Assembly (NCBI GenBank): GCA_964019055.1
Contig: OZ025221.1
Coordinates: 3,331,713-3,395,712 of the forward strand
From: Anthopleura xanthogrammica
Lineage: Eukaryota; Cnidaria; Anthozoa; Actiniaria; Actiniidae
Direction: 5' to 3'
Length of the DNA: 64,000 bases
In this document: piece after piece, positions 22,615-36,700 of the stretch
Layout of the letters: every line of letters starts with the position of its first letter
Position numbering within the stretch: the first letter of the stretch is position 1
Notes under the pieces: generated by a model
Databases searched by the model: none
What the model was told of the DNA's origin: nothing
Seen by the model: the letters and a program-made list of their open reading frames with translations, nothing else
Translations under genes and position numbers: made by a program

Positions 22615-22877
22615 GTATGTAAAGAGTATACAGTATTAAAATGCCATTACCATTGTCCGCTAAAAAAAGGTTTGGACAACAATAAATAATATAATAATGC
22701 GGATAATGTGATACAGTGACCCTCTACTTTATTATATGGGCATCGATAACGGCGTTTATTGCTTATGACGTTTTACTCCTAGTCAATGTTGAAATGGGTG
22801 TGCCCATACATCTTTATTGTGTATTTATCAACGTCCATAATCCAAACGTTCTTAACCCATATCTCACGCTATACATC

Positions 22878-23172
22878 CATTTTCAATTAACGTTGATATC
22901 GGGATATCTGGAATGGTCGATCTGATACCAGTAGGAATTTGTGAGTTTTTTTATTAGAATGCGATGCGACACAAATTAGCAATAATGTATAAAAATAAAT
23001 TGAAATAATAGTGTACACAGAATATATTTAAATTAGCAGTTCAATATCATTCAAGCGTGATTGCAACTATGCGTTTGCAATATTTATGAGATGAGCATTC
23101 AGCCTTCCATAATTCCTGTATGTATCAGATCGACCATTTCAGATCTCCCATTATCAACGTTAATTGAAATAT
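22878..23172. repeat. MITE with ~60-bp terminal inverted repeats
   Basis: The left end has TTCAATTAACGTTGAT..GGAATGGTCGATCTGATAC; the right end has the imperfect inverse, GTATCAGATCGACCATTTC..ATCAACGTTAATTGAA. The interior is AT-rich with no coding capacity. Confidence 0.8.
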
Positions 23173-23909
23173 GTGTAACTCATTTCGACGTATGGATATT
23201 TAATTAGTTTAAAAATCTAAGATGAATTATCTTCTCTCAATTTGTATTATCAATGTATTGAGCTTACTAGAAATGTAAAACTGTTAAAACATTTGCGTTG
23301 TATTTTTAATATTTTTTTTGTTTTTAAATTTTAAGTTAGTATCGACCTTCGTTATAATAGCTTATTCTAGATTTAATCTTTCAATAAAGATGATGATGAT
23401 GATAATGCAACTCAATATTTACGTCTTTTTATTGGAAAAAAATATAAGTAACATTTTGTCCATACTTTTTAAGCACTTTAGGACAATTTTCTTATAAATA
23501 ATACATTCTTATTCCTTTTCGTTCATCAAATCCATCTCGTGTACATTCTTATTCCTATAGGTTCATCCAATCCATCTTGTGTACATTTTTATTCCTGTAC
23601 GTTCATAAAATGCATCTTCTGTAAATTCATCATATTCATCTCGTATGAAGTTATTACTCCTGTGGGTTTATCCTATCCATCTTGTTCTCACAAAGCAATC
23701 TGGGAAAGCGGGTCTTGTAAAAATGGAACAGGGAAATCAAAGAAACTACCAGCTGGGATAAAATATCTCTGTTATTTTAGTCGGTCGTCCTAGTTCAGGT
23801 TATCAGTGGGATACTCCTAGTTGAGGTCAAGGGCATTAGGACACCCGAAATAGTCATCTAGTCTATCTGGTGCATTGTTATCACGGATATTGTTGTGCAA
23901 ACTTTGTGA
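23173..23909. other. Intergenic region with a possible retroelement tail
   Basis: AT-rich sequence ends in CAATAAAGATGATGATGATG at about 23383-23405, a polyadenylation-like signal followed by a short trinucleotide run, as at many LINE 3' ends. No coding tail was recognised. From 23520 to 23680 the phrase ATTCCTnTnnGTTCAT recurs several times as a loose tandem repeat. Confidence 0.35.
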
Positions 23910-23993
23910 AACCGTGGCCTAGTGGAAAAAACTTGGGCTTCGAGCAGACTCAGTCAAGCCCGTTTGGGCTGGGTCAGTACTTGGATGGGTGAC
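23910..23993 (+). repeat. 5S rRNA-like / tRNA-like fragment (probable SINE head or 5S relic)
   Basis: AGTACTTGGATGGGTGACC is the conserved internal promoter box of 5S rRNA. It is preceded by TCAAGCCCGTTTGGGCTGGG, which fits the adjoining 5S stem. Upstream, GTGGCCTAGTGGA resembles a tRNA A box. The 5S 5' half is absent and the sequence degenerates into T-rich DNA after GGTGACC. This suits a 5S-derived SINE or pseudogene. Confidence 0.55.
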
Positions 23994-24756
23994 CTTTTTT
24001 CGAGAAATAGTGTCTATTTTTTATGAATCGCATCCCTGAAATAATTAAACAATATTCAAACGTATTTTGCTTGCGGTGAAAGTATTACCAGAACAGCTTG
24101 ATTGGTGAACAGCAGACAAAAGACCGAAAACCGAAAAAAATACTGGATTGGATGGGCGTATAGGAATATAAATTTTTCATAATTAATTGATTAATTGCTT
24201 GTTTGCGTTTCTTTACTTTTATGCTCTTTTACCACCTTTTTTGGAATCCAAGGCGTTGTATGAGATCTTTCATCAGATGCGGTAAAAATGACCTTGGAAT
24301 TGATCGGAAACTTATTGATTCGGTAAGCGGAACATGCGTCTTCTGTCAAGTTCAAAGTAATTAACTTATATCTAAATATCTCTACATGTATTCAAAGCAG
24401 CATTTAAATATGATACAGATGATGACAGTATGTAAGGGACTTGTGAGAAATATACGTCCTGTAATTTTTGTATATATATATATTTAAGGTGCAGAATATA
24501 TTTTTTAACCCTTTGGGTTGTTTTTCCCTGCACCACCCCCAAGTAATTATAAGCTAACAGTCATAGATTTGTAAATATAATTTTAATTATTATCTAAAAA
24601 CCTTAAACTTTGAACATTTACAAATGAGTATAACAAATTATATGTTATGCAAGTGCATTATCTCCAACACCAAGTCCAGTATCTCCAACCTGGATGAACA
24701 GGATGACTTAGGGAATTGCATGTGTTTCTGTCACTCAAGCTCTACCAACGAACAAA

Positions 24757-27700
24757 CTAACTTTGATCCAGTCCATATATGGACAACAAGGCGTCTGGTT
24801 TCGGTGGCCGCCCGCGGAAGTCGTGGAATACATCACGTGGGTGACGTGATCCACCTTTGGCCAGGATTGTGTCTCGAAATCTAGAAAATATAAAATGTTG
24901 AAAGACATTAGGACACAATGTTTCGTGGGAAGGGGATAATGTTAGCCTCTGCAAACTGACCCATGCTTAAATCTGGATTGGAACAGTCCTTCCAGCTGAT
25001 CTGAGAAAATGTATTAGCCAATCAGAATCGAGAAAATTTGCTAAACTGAGGTGTCACCTTAATAGCCCGGCGACTCGGGAAAAGGTTATTTCTTTATTTT
25101 ATTTTCCCACTCAATAATGAATATCATAGTAAATGTATGTAAAATACCTCAAATTTCTCCTGAAAATCTAGGATTATCTCAGATATAAACTTGTATAAAT
25201 CTATTTTCGCAGGCTTCATGACACCTCAGTTTTGCAGTGACGTCATTTCTTCGTCACTATTTCAGATCAGCTGGTTGTTTTTACGAGGGTAGAACTCTTA
25301 TAAGATAAAAATAGCCTGTGGCTAACATACCTGTGGCCCTCGTTCTATGATCAAATTGGAATTTAGAAGTTAGGAGCCGGAAGAGTTTTTCATTTCATGT
25401 ATTTTTTTTTTGTCAAAACAAGTAGATGAACCGATTCTTTGCATGTATTTATGGAATATGCTTATTACTTCCACATCTAACTACCCATCTATTCCACCAG
25501 ACCCAGTTATTTTTGCAACTATTTAAGTGTAATTATTCTTTGTAAGTAAGATTCTTTACTTACGTTCGTCCAACACGAGCTAGCTCACTTCTGTTTTCCA
25601 GTCCCACCTCTTGGAAAGCACTAAATGCGTCTGCAGACATCACCTGATGAGGAAAGTCATGAAACTGAATTCATCCAACGTCCGATTACTGCGATTCTCA
25701 ATATTATGCGAACTCGGTAGTTGCGAGTTTCCCGTTAGAATTTGGTTTTTCACTGCCGCCAGTCAAAAATATAAAAGGTACCGACTGATTAGTTTTGATT
25801 GACGGCAGCGAAAAACCAATTTCACAACAAGCAGTTGAAATGTCTGAGTTCGCAGAATATTGAGAATCGCAGTAATGAGAATAGGACAATAACATGACTT
25901 TTGGAGGGCATATTGTTTATTTGTGGCCCGAGTAGCATCAATTTTGCGCCCGAGCGCAGCGAGGGTGCAAACGATGCTACATAAATAATATGTACGACAA
26001 AAGTCATGTCAAAAATTGAACGCTAAAAGTTTCTTAAAATCTATAAGAAAACTTCTAAAATTTATAGAGACGACGTTTCGACGTTGCATGACGTCATTAT
26101 CAATTCAAAAATCTAAGTAAAACGAAGTATAAATAGGTTAAGAACTCCAATGCGAGCATTAGCGTAAACCCTAGGGGAAAACGATCACGTGAAAAGTTTC
26201 GCACGAATTGAGTCTGATTGTGTATTTAAAGTTGGTTTGATGTCTTTAATAGATAACTTCTCATACACCAGACAATCACGCTTGGTGATACATTTCTTGA
26301 GTACTTTAAAGAAGTTGTCAATGGGAGTGTTTCTGTCTAAACTATGTACCTAGTCTCTGAGCATATGCATTGCATACTTGTTTCCATAGCCCAAAATGCC
26401 CTTGTCGAGAGAGGACTGCAACCCTAAACCTTACCCTAAACCTAACCAACCTAACCAACCCTAGAATCGACTTCAATCCTTTCTCGATGAAAGTTAGTTT
26501 TGGCTATGGAGACAAGTGCTCACCCTGTGGGGGAAGGTCATAGCAAAGTCCACGCATGCGCTACATGCAGGGTTTTGACTGCAGTCGGTTTTGTGATACA
26601 CATTCATGCATGATAGGCCTCAACTGAGGGCGGATATGAGTACAAGTATTATCTTACCTCTGCCCACTTGTAAGAGTAGTATCCAGCAGAATAGCCCCCG
26701 CCAAAAATGTGAAAGAACGAGCATGGAAAGTGGTCTTCATCTAATGGTTGGATAACTGTGTACTCTTTAGCAATGCGACGCATTACTTCACGCCAAGGAT
26801 CAGAACTATGACCAACACAGATACAATTTAAAAAAAAAATTAACTCGAACTGCATCAAGTTTGGATGTCAACACAACACAACCAATTTCAAAATTATATG
26901 CGTTTTTTAGTTGTGTTAATCGCAATACAATTTCTTTTTTATTACCCTACGATACAATAATTTTACAATGTATGGTTATTTATCCAACACCATAGAAAAT
27001 ACAGCAAAGCAGGAAAGCCGTTGTATATTCGTCGGTATTTCACTCTTCCTTCCCATCATGCACTGCGCGTTGAATCTACGCATTTGTATTTTCTATGGTG
27101 TGGGATAAAATGGTTATACGATGGTTTCTCTTGACATACCGTGGAATATCCCACTCGACACTTGTATTTTCTTTGTATACACACTCGCCTAAAGCCGGCT
27201 CGTGTGTATACAAGAAACTACAAGTGACTCGTGGGATATTCCACGGTATGCCACTCGAAACCATGGTATAACTAATCTATATTTAACTGGAAAAAAGGTA
27301 AAAGTTGCTCAGAATACTATATATAATCGAGCTGAGCAAAAAAAAGGAGGCGGGTAGTAAACGTATTCTATTTTCAGTTATATTTTGTATTTCTGTGAGC
27401 AGTTGACTTACCTTGTGTGCAGTTCCATATCCAGTGCAGAAAAGTACAGTTGGCGCAGCATTCCAGACCCTGCCATGTATCGACGAGCTAAAAAATAAGC
27501 ACCTCCATCAGAAAGAGCAAGTAGAAATATGTATTTTTGGAAATTGTCATTATTATAAATAGAATTCAAGTGAAGCTATTTGGAATCAAAATTACAGAGA
27601 TTTGTATGTGTTCAGTGATCTGTTTCCTTGCTAGCCTCGTTGCGGTGTTTTTCACGTTTTTACAATTAGCTAAAATTCTTATAACTTCTCAAGAATTTAA

Positions 27701-30700
27701 TATTTTTGTCTCAAACTTTCTAACTTTGTGGATGTCATTCTAATCTATAATTTTAATGTAGTGGTCAACTAAAATATGAATTTAAAAAATTATGACAATG
27801 AAGTGGCGGCCGAAGTGGCAGCCATATTGGCATTCGGTCACTGATAGCTTATTCAACTATCCACCGCACAAGGTTACCCTGCTTCATGCAATTTTCTTTC
27901 ACGTAATTGTTTGGAAAAAGTTCAATAGTTGATGCAGGAGCATAACAGTCCAAAACCAGGATAATTTATAATGCTCCCAGCTTTGGAAGATAACAGTAAA
28001 CTTATCAAAAAATATTTCTCTTGCTTTTCCAGTACCTTTGCTGATTTGTCTGAAAATATCATCAGGTAGTGCTTGTCCTGTCTTGTAGTGACCACTCACG
28101 AGATTCACTGTTGTCTTATCGTACATCCAATTCTCCATGAACTGAGAAGGCAGTTCAACCTAACAAAACGAATAATGCATTAAACGTAAATAACGGGATT
28201 TAGCAAGTGCATTCAATCGCTGATTTACTCAATGAAAATTGTAAAATGACTTGAATCTTGGTTAAACTTATCTATATGGCCCCAATAGAAGCCAAGCAAC
28301 ATATTTTCTTCACAGTCAAAAGTGGCGAATAAAAATTATCAGTTATTCGTAGTATCTAAATTGTGAGTAAACGACGTCATTTACTCAACCTTATCGTTCT
28401 TTTAGCTTTTAAATCAAAATTTCTCAACTGCGAGTGGCTCCCAGGCTAACATTTTCGCCAATCTAGTTTTCATAATCATAATTGAGTCATATTATCCTCA
28501 AATATTTGAATTATTTACCCCTCTAATAAAACCTTCCAATTAAGTTCAGCTTAGTTAACCAGCAATAAATTCTACACAGCAAACGGAGCTCGAAATGGTT
28601 GTAAAACATAACAAGATAAGCAAAAAGTTCGAAAACGTTTTTAAAAAAAACAACCTAATTAATACAATTCCAAATATTTGTAGCCCACAGATGGTTTGAA
28701 TTTCATTCTGTTTACTGTACATATCGACATTGACACAATATTACTTCATTGAAGTCGCATGCATGTGTTAGGACACAAGGATCTCCGAGGCAGGGAACGT
28801 ACATTTCAACTTTTATTTTAAGAAACAAAACGACAACCTTTAGTTTAAACATGTTTCGGCGACATCGCTCGCCATCGTATCGCCATCGTCGCCGAAACAT
28901 GTTTAAACTAAAGGTTGTCGTTTTGTTTTTTAAAATTATACTTCAGTTGCTGCTACAATGACCATTTAAACATTTATTGTAGGCTTGTAAGCTTTATCTG
29001 TGGATCGTGCCAGTTACTCGACTCCATTCGACTGGCTTAGATTATAGACGCATCAAGAGTTCCGCGCTGCTGCTCAATGCGCATGCTCAGGGGATTAAAA
29101 AGTGGGATGATATTTTGTATAATATGCAATTTTTCGGTATATTTGATTCAGAATTCGTTTAACGGTACGCGATCTTGAATATTTAGTGAAAATTGTACTT
29201 GACAAGAAAGATACAACTAAAATATAGCATATTTTACAAATTTTATCCCACTTTTTAATCCCCTGAGCATGCGCATTGAGCAGCAGCGCGGAACTCTTGA
29301 TGCGTGTATAATTCTGATTCTTTTTAACTATTTCTAATTGAGACGCTGATTCAAACAAAAGCCCTAAACACTTTGGTTTTAACCATAATAATATCTGATT
29401 ACAAGTAGGCTACGACAGTGATTCCGATAGCTATCTATGATTATACAGCTCTTTCAAAAAGCGTTGAATACTGAATAGTGCATTCCAAGACCAAAGGGCA
29501 TTGTGGGTCTCATTAATTTGAAATAAAAAGTAAATATACAGTGAGTTGCTCTCTATATGTAGCTAGTATATTGTTTCAGATGGAGTGCACTACAAATAAG
29601 ATAAATAATTATTATTTATTTTACTTTAGACAATATTACATGACCCAAAATGCATTTCGGTCTTGGAATGCACTATTCAACATGCAGTATTCAGTATTCA
29701 ATGTTTTTTTTGAAATAGCTGTATGCTGATATCTTCTCAGCGTGTCTGTCAACGCTCAAATTTTCAATGAGTGTGGTCCAGCGTTCACTTGACTACAAAT
29801 ATCAATCATTATCATCAATATACAAGGTCAAATATTAAACTGCCCTCACTAAAACGTTCAGTTTAGCGGGCCAAACGCCAAGCGCGCGGGCTGCAAATGC
29901 ATTTACCGCCCTGCTTCGATCTGATTGGTTGAGACAATGTCTTACGACTGCTGTCAGCCAATCAGATCTTAAGGAAACCATTTCAAAACGCGTGCGTTTG
30001 ATGTTTTCTTGTTTTGTATGTATAAAAACTTTATTTTTGAATGAAAATGTTTTATTAAAATTTTAAATTTTGATATTGTAGACTGTATAATTTGGTCTTG
30101 TATATTAATGATAATGATAATAACATGACTTTTGTCGTACATATTGTTTATTCGTGGCCCTTGTAGCATCGTTTGCACCCTTGCTGCGCTCGGGCGCAAA
30201 ACTGATGCTACTCGGGCCACAAATAAACAATATGCCCTCCAAAAGTCATGTTATTGTCCTATTACCGAAACTATCAAAATGTCTTAATCGTTATTGAATA
30301 TAGAATAAATTTGGCAAAGAGTGGCATAACACACGAATATTACTTTTGTTACGTATAAAAAGAAACTATGACAGACAAGTTTCGATGGATTGACGAGGTT
30401 AATAGCGGAGATCATAAATCAACTTACAGCATCCCATTCGACATTGTGTATCCCTGCAGCATCTGTGTATGGTACAGTGGTCAACATGTGCTGTAGACCA
30501 TGACCAAACTAGAAACACAAGGGGAGAGAGAAGGTACAAAATCAGCTTCAGAAATAATAAAAAAATCCTGGTGAAAATGATAAATCTCATAATAATTCTG
30601 CAAGTGAATAACCCAGCCATAGAAAGGTGTATGATGTTCAGACTCACAGAACACAGTTAACATGTGTTCGACAAAAGATCTGAATTGGAAAAAATATCTA

Positions 30701-33700
30701 ACCTCGTGGAAAAGAGTCTCGACTTCACGGAATGTCATGAGTGATGGTGTATTGTTGTTGGGTGGAGACTGGTTACAAACAAGATAAGCCACAGGGATCC
30801 TGTTCATCAGGCGACTTTTACCTAAATAACCAAAGACAACAACAAATAGTCCATCTTAACATTGTGGTGGTGGTAGTAAAAACAAGTTATTTTTCTTGAT
30901 ACCATTCATAAAAAATATTGGTTGATTGGTCGGTGGGTAGGTAGGTGGGTGGCTGGGTGGCTGGCATAAAACCATTTTGCGGGCGGGTCAAAACCGCAAT
31001 AAGCTTTGTATTGCAAGGTAATTCTAAGCCGGTTTATATGGCTGGCTCTCTCCCGATCAAACCTATAGGAGAACCACGATACACTGAATTAGGGTGTAAC
31101 TAATTTAATTTTGGTGTCCCTTGAGAAGGAACTGATTGTAAAATAGTTGAATCTTGCGCTACCATCATCAGACCTTACCTGAAGTACTCAGTACCAACAA
31201 ATGAGGTTTCGTCCCGTGGCAGGTATTAAAAATATTGCGAGTGTTTTAAAAGAGAGCATACGAGTATAGGCCTCACTTTACTTATTCTTACACATACACC
31301 GAATCGAAATATGGCAACCAATATGAATAACTATTGTTCTGGATTGACTAGCCTCTCATACATGTAAAAACGCTCTTATTTTCCAAGTGAACACGAGGCT
31401 AGTCAGTCCAGAACAATAGTTATTCAAATTGGTCGCCATATTTCGATTCGGTGTATCACTAGCAGAAGCTCGATGAATCACCTGTACATTGGTCCATCCA
31501 CGCGCCTCCTCTCTTCTCTGCTGGACGCGAGTAAGGATCAAGGAAAAAGGACGCCACGTGGTCTCCTATTATGGCAATGAAGTGATCAGAAAAGAATAAT
31601 CAAACATTATATGGTCTACTTGGACGCTAAGTGACCCTATAAAGGTCATCTTGCTGATAAACTGAAAACTGAAAATGGTTTAACTAAAAAAGCAATCCCC
31701 AGCTCTGCCTTCCAAGTCACTGGTACGATAAGTCAGACATAATATTACTACTATTTTCATAAACATGCGAACTCGGTAGCTGCGAGCTTCACGCTGAAAT
31801 TTGGTTTATCGCTTCCATCAATCAAAAATAATCAGTCGGTACCTTTTATATTTATGATTGGCGGTAGTAAAAAAACAAATTCCAGCGAGCAACTCGAAAT
31901 TACAGAGTTCGCATATTTATGAAAATTGCAGTAAGGTCATGGGTTTACATGGATTAATGGGTAATGATGCTACAAATTCTTAAAACTAATTGGCTTATAT
32001 CCGTTGTCTTCTGCACATTAAGAAGTACCGGTACCTTTGTCGTTAAAAATCTTAAAGAAGCGAACATCTTTATGCCAAACATCTGCCTCATTATCTGCAG
32101 GCTACAAAACACAAGTGTCAGTTGCAATCTCTATTTTTTTTAAACAACTTTAATCACTTTCCACTGAAAGGAAATCATAAGGATTAAGATTAAGAACCTG
32201 GAAGATTATTTGCCCTATTTCATTATGACGTCACATCAAAACAATCTATTGCTTAAACGCTAAGGATCATGGTCGTGAGTGGGGAGGGGACAAAATAGCA
32301 AAGCACAAAGAAAATGAAATATAATGCGTTTTTTAGAACGAAGAAAATCGTTAACAGCCATCAAATGCAATAAATATTGTTTATTAAACATCGATACACC
32401 TTGTATTTGGGAACCAGACGATTTGAGAATAAACTTTTCGTAGCAGAGGAAATTGTGTTCAAATTTCTATTGTTCTAGACGATTCTGTCCTCCTCGTAAA
32501 CAAGCCGTGACGTCATAATGAAATAGGGCAATGGACTGCTTCGACGATACGGCGGCCATTTTGACAGGGGGCAAATTTGCAAATCTTTGTTACACAGGAT
32601 TCGTTTTTTCCTTCATCAGATCCTACGTATACCCCCGGCATCTCGTAAAAAGTTATTTTCATTAATTCAGATTCAAGATGGCCGCCGCATCGTCGAAGTA
32701 GTCCATTGGTGCTGAAAACATCGAGTTTTGAAGAAAGGAAGTTTGAAATAATCATTTGTTTGGGTAATTTCTATCAGTTTAGACTGTGCCGACACACAGT
32801 ACTTTGGCCTTTTCCATCTTCAAAGGCGTTGGATGAGATCTAACCTTACGAGAGAGCAAGCAATGTAGGCCTGGTACTTATAGCTTTTTTTTTCGATCTC
32901 TGATTCAATCCGTTCTGGAAAGAATATTGTTTATGATGAAATTACCTTGATAGTGACACCAAGTATCTCTGTTGTAAACTTGAAAAGTCCATCAAGAACC
33001 CTAAGAAAGAGAAACACTGTTTGTATTACTACTATTCTCAGGGTTAGAATTTCAACTTTTTAGTGACAAGATAAATTTATCTTGTGCATTGAGCAGCCAC
33101 AAGATAAATGGATTAAATGCAAACGCAAAAACTTTGTTTTTCTTTGAATTTTATGATTATTTTCTAAAAAGAGAACTAGCTAGAAAATGTGTGTTCAATT
33201 TCTTTTCACTCAATATTCGTAATTTTCAACTCGCATTTAGCCAATTATCTTATGGGAATTTCGAACCCTGTTTCTAAACATCAAAAGCAGTTCTATGCAG
33301 ATTTTTCTTACTTTTTTCTTTATGATAGGATTTGTTGTCCAAAGTTCTAATTGTCTCAGGTGGAGGTGAAATCATTGAGTACGTTTTTCGCTTTATTTTA
33401 GCGGTACTTTTGAGCATTTGGACCCGGAAATACGTCACAACTTAACAGTTCTATTCATTTATAACAAACTTACCTTTCTAGAGGGAAGTATGGTCGAAGC
33501 TGTTCATCATTGAAGCTGTGAAGTACAAGACACAATTTAATATTGACAAATACTTAAAGAGGCATAAACACTGTAGAAAATATTACCTAAATAAATACTG
33601 TCTTTGTTTTTCGGCCCAGTAAGGAATATCCCACAGTTGAATGTCTCCACTAAAACCACTGCTAGTTGCAAATGCCTAAAGAAGAAACACATAATTATAA

Positions 33701-36700
33701 AGTATAAACAGTCGATCTGTTTTAGGCACAGATTGTTGAAGATGTTTGTTCGAATGGCATGTTTACAAGCTAAAGCTAACCTATAGATCTTGTGCCCATG
33801 CGAGCTGATTTTTTAGATCAGAAATGCGGGATTTATCTCATAAAAACAGCCTTCCATAAATCTCATCTCTGATATATTTTTGGGCTTTCACCCTAAATTA
33901 TTGAAAACTTCCAGTTATGTTGATTTGGACATAATCTTTCAGATGGTAGAGGCTGTTTTCACGAGAAAGATCCCACCTTTCTGATCTAGAAAATCAGCTC
34001 GCGTGCATAAGGTCTATTCTTTACAAAACAAACAAAGTATGAATATGTGGAACAAGAACAGTCGGTTACCTTCAGCTCCTCCACCTCTCGTATCGCTGCA
34101 TTCTTGCTTTTATCCTTCAGTTCAATAATTAGTTTCCAGACTTCTTCTGGATAACCAGCCATTTTGGATTCTAAGGACAGACTAGCATGGTCTTTGAAGC
34201 CAAGAAGTGAAGCTTTCTCAGCTCTGAAACAATGGAAAAAGAAGCTCTGTAACAAGCCGAAAGTTAGAACTTTGATGATATTCAGCAATGTTTGACTTTT
34301 ATCCACAATTGTACCTTAATGACCTCATTTCTTCTATAATTCCTGAGTTGTCTGTCTGTCCCTGAGATGCTCTGGTGATGTAGACTTTGTACAAACGTTC
34401 TCTCAACTCCCTATTTTCACTGAAATCAAATTATATTTAGAACTGATAAGCATTATGTAAGGGACTTGTCAGAAATTAGCTTAGGGGGAGGGGGGAAGGC
34501 CGTAACTTTTTGAGCCCCTAAAAAGGGAGGGCCATGAAAAAACAGGCAGTGAAAATGGGAGGGTCCCATAAAAAAGATAAAACAAGGGTAAAGCATCCTT
34601 ATTTTACGTCGGTAGCTCATAATAGTCCATGACTATTAAACTTGAAGCCGATGGTGCGTTCATTTTACCAATGAGCGAATGAGCAAAACCTTTTGTTAGA
34701 ATTCATTTACATTAGATTCGACATGTGAATTTCGACATGTAAACTGGGCCTTAGGTAATACATATTTTTTGTTGAAAAATGCAATAAATAAATAAAAATA
34801 AATAAATAATTGAGAATGTGGATTCTTACAGGGGGAGAAGAACTGTAGTTCAAATCATGAGAAAATCCTCAAAGAACCAGACAGAGTCAAGTCGATGAAT
34901 AAATCTACTCTGTCTCATATGATGATAAAATATGACCAAATATATTTTACAGCCTGCATAGACCCCTTGCATGTGACATCAAAGTAGCTCAATTTAGAAG
35001 CCAAAACAAAATAATTTCAATCTCCAGAGAATTGGAAACTATCATTTTGTACAGTACTCCAAATTGAGCTGCATTCCAACATGCTGCAAGGGGTCTATAT
35101 CAGGCAACATGCAGTTCATATTTTAATCAGTACCTGTACTGCATGAATGGCTGAAAGCAAGGGATGTCAAGAGTCAGCTTCCAGGGTCCTTTCTTGGGGT
35201 CCACACCACTGAAAATGATTTATAATAAAACAAGATTTAGAAGTGTTATTTTGGGGGATTGTAGAAAGAGTAGATCACAATGTTTAGAAAGATCAGACAA
35301 AATCAGGTCATGCATGTTATTCTTGCTGAAAATCATGACGTGCTCACAAGATATGCATGCTAACCCTTGTTATCTTTAGAAAGTATACAGCATTTTTTTA
35401 TGAATCCAACTAATGTTTAAGATTGTACTTCAAGTTAACTGCTTACAGCCATTAGAAGTACTAATGTCCAAAACAACTTACAGTATAGTTACAAACTTTT
35501 TAAAAGTTATTATCATCACCATCAGCACAACCATCACCATCATCAACACCACTACCACCTTCTCCACCATCACCATCTGACAATCATCACCATCACCATC
35601 AACATCATCCCTGTCATGGTCCTCAAAATATCACATTTGCCCTTGAAGCCTCGCTTTTTTCGAACCGTTTCTCATCCTTGGACATTATCAGTAGATATCC
35701 CAGTCACCAGATTTAGAAAGGGTTTATTTACTAACTAGCCATATACGGTTTCAAGTTTGCAGATATGGTTTTAAAGAAAAGGACATGACATTCTATGTTA
35801 TTTTCCATCCTATTAGACCTAAAGTCAGTCAGGATAGGGAAGAGCTGTGCCCGAGGCCTCGCATAGAAGAATGTGAATAAATCAAATGTGTGGTACAGTA
35901 TGTGTGAATGGCTAACGATGTGCAAATGAGTCTGTGGTCATCAAAACCAGCGGTATCCATTGAATGCGAAACTGGAGTATTATTGATTTTCGTTGAGGGA
36001 GAAAAACCAGAGGTCCTGGCAAAAATCCATAGTAGCATATAAAAGAGGACAACACACTGAACAAACTCAACTCACATACTAGGCTCTGCACGCTGGGCTG
36101 GAACCATGGACCCTTTGAACTAAAGCCTTGAATTGGTGAGAGGATGACAGCATAGACCACCCATGATATGATACACTGACAGATAATGAACATCAATATG
36201 TATATGCAGTGCTACAGTACATCAGTGTTGTAGTACCTGGTTATGTTCTGATCTGCTGCTGCTGCCATTGCTGTTAGCTGTAAGAGGGATTCAGGTAATC
36301 CCTTCATGTCTTCCCCATCAGTAACTATGATAGAGAACTGTTTTACTGCATCTAGCACATTATTGCTGGAAGAAAAAAAATATATGATCAATAAACAAAT
36401 AAACCAAAAATAAGAAAAACAATAGACATCCAGCTGATCTGAGAAAAATATATTAGCCAATCAGAATCAAGAAAATTTGCAAAACTGAGGTGTCATCCTT
36501 AGTATCCCAGCAACTCGGGAAACGGTTATTTCTTTATTTTATTTTTCCACTCAATAATGAATATCATAGTAAGTGTATACAAAATATCAAAAAGCTCTCC
36601 TGAAAATCTAGATTTATCTCAGATATAAACAGTCTTTTATAAGTCCATTTTATGCAGACTTCATGACACCTCAATTTTGCAGTGACGTCATTTCTATGTC

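Noticed and set aside
32513..32755. 80-residue minus-strand open frame
   Set aside because: It lies within a foldback element in an intron of the M3 peptidase gene and has no recognisable domain.
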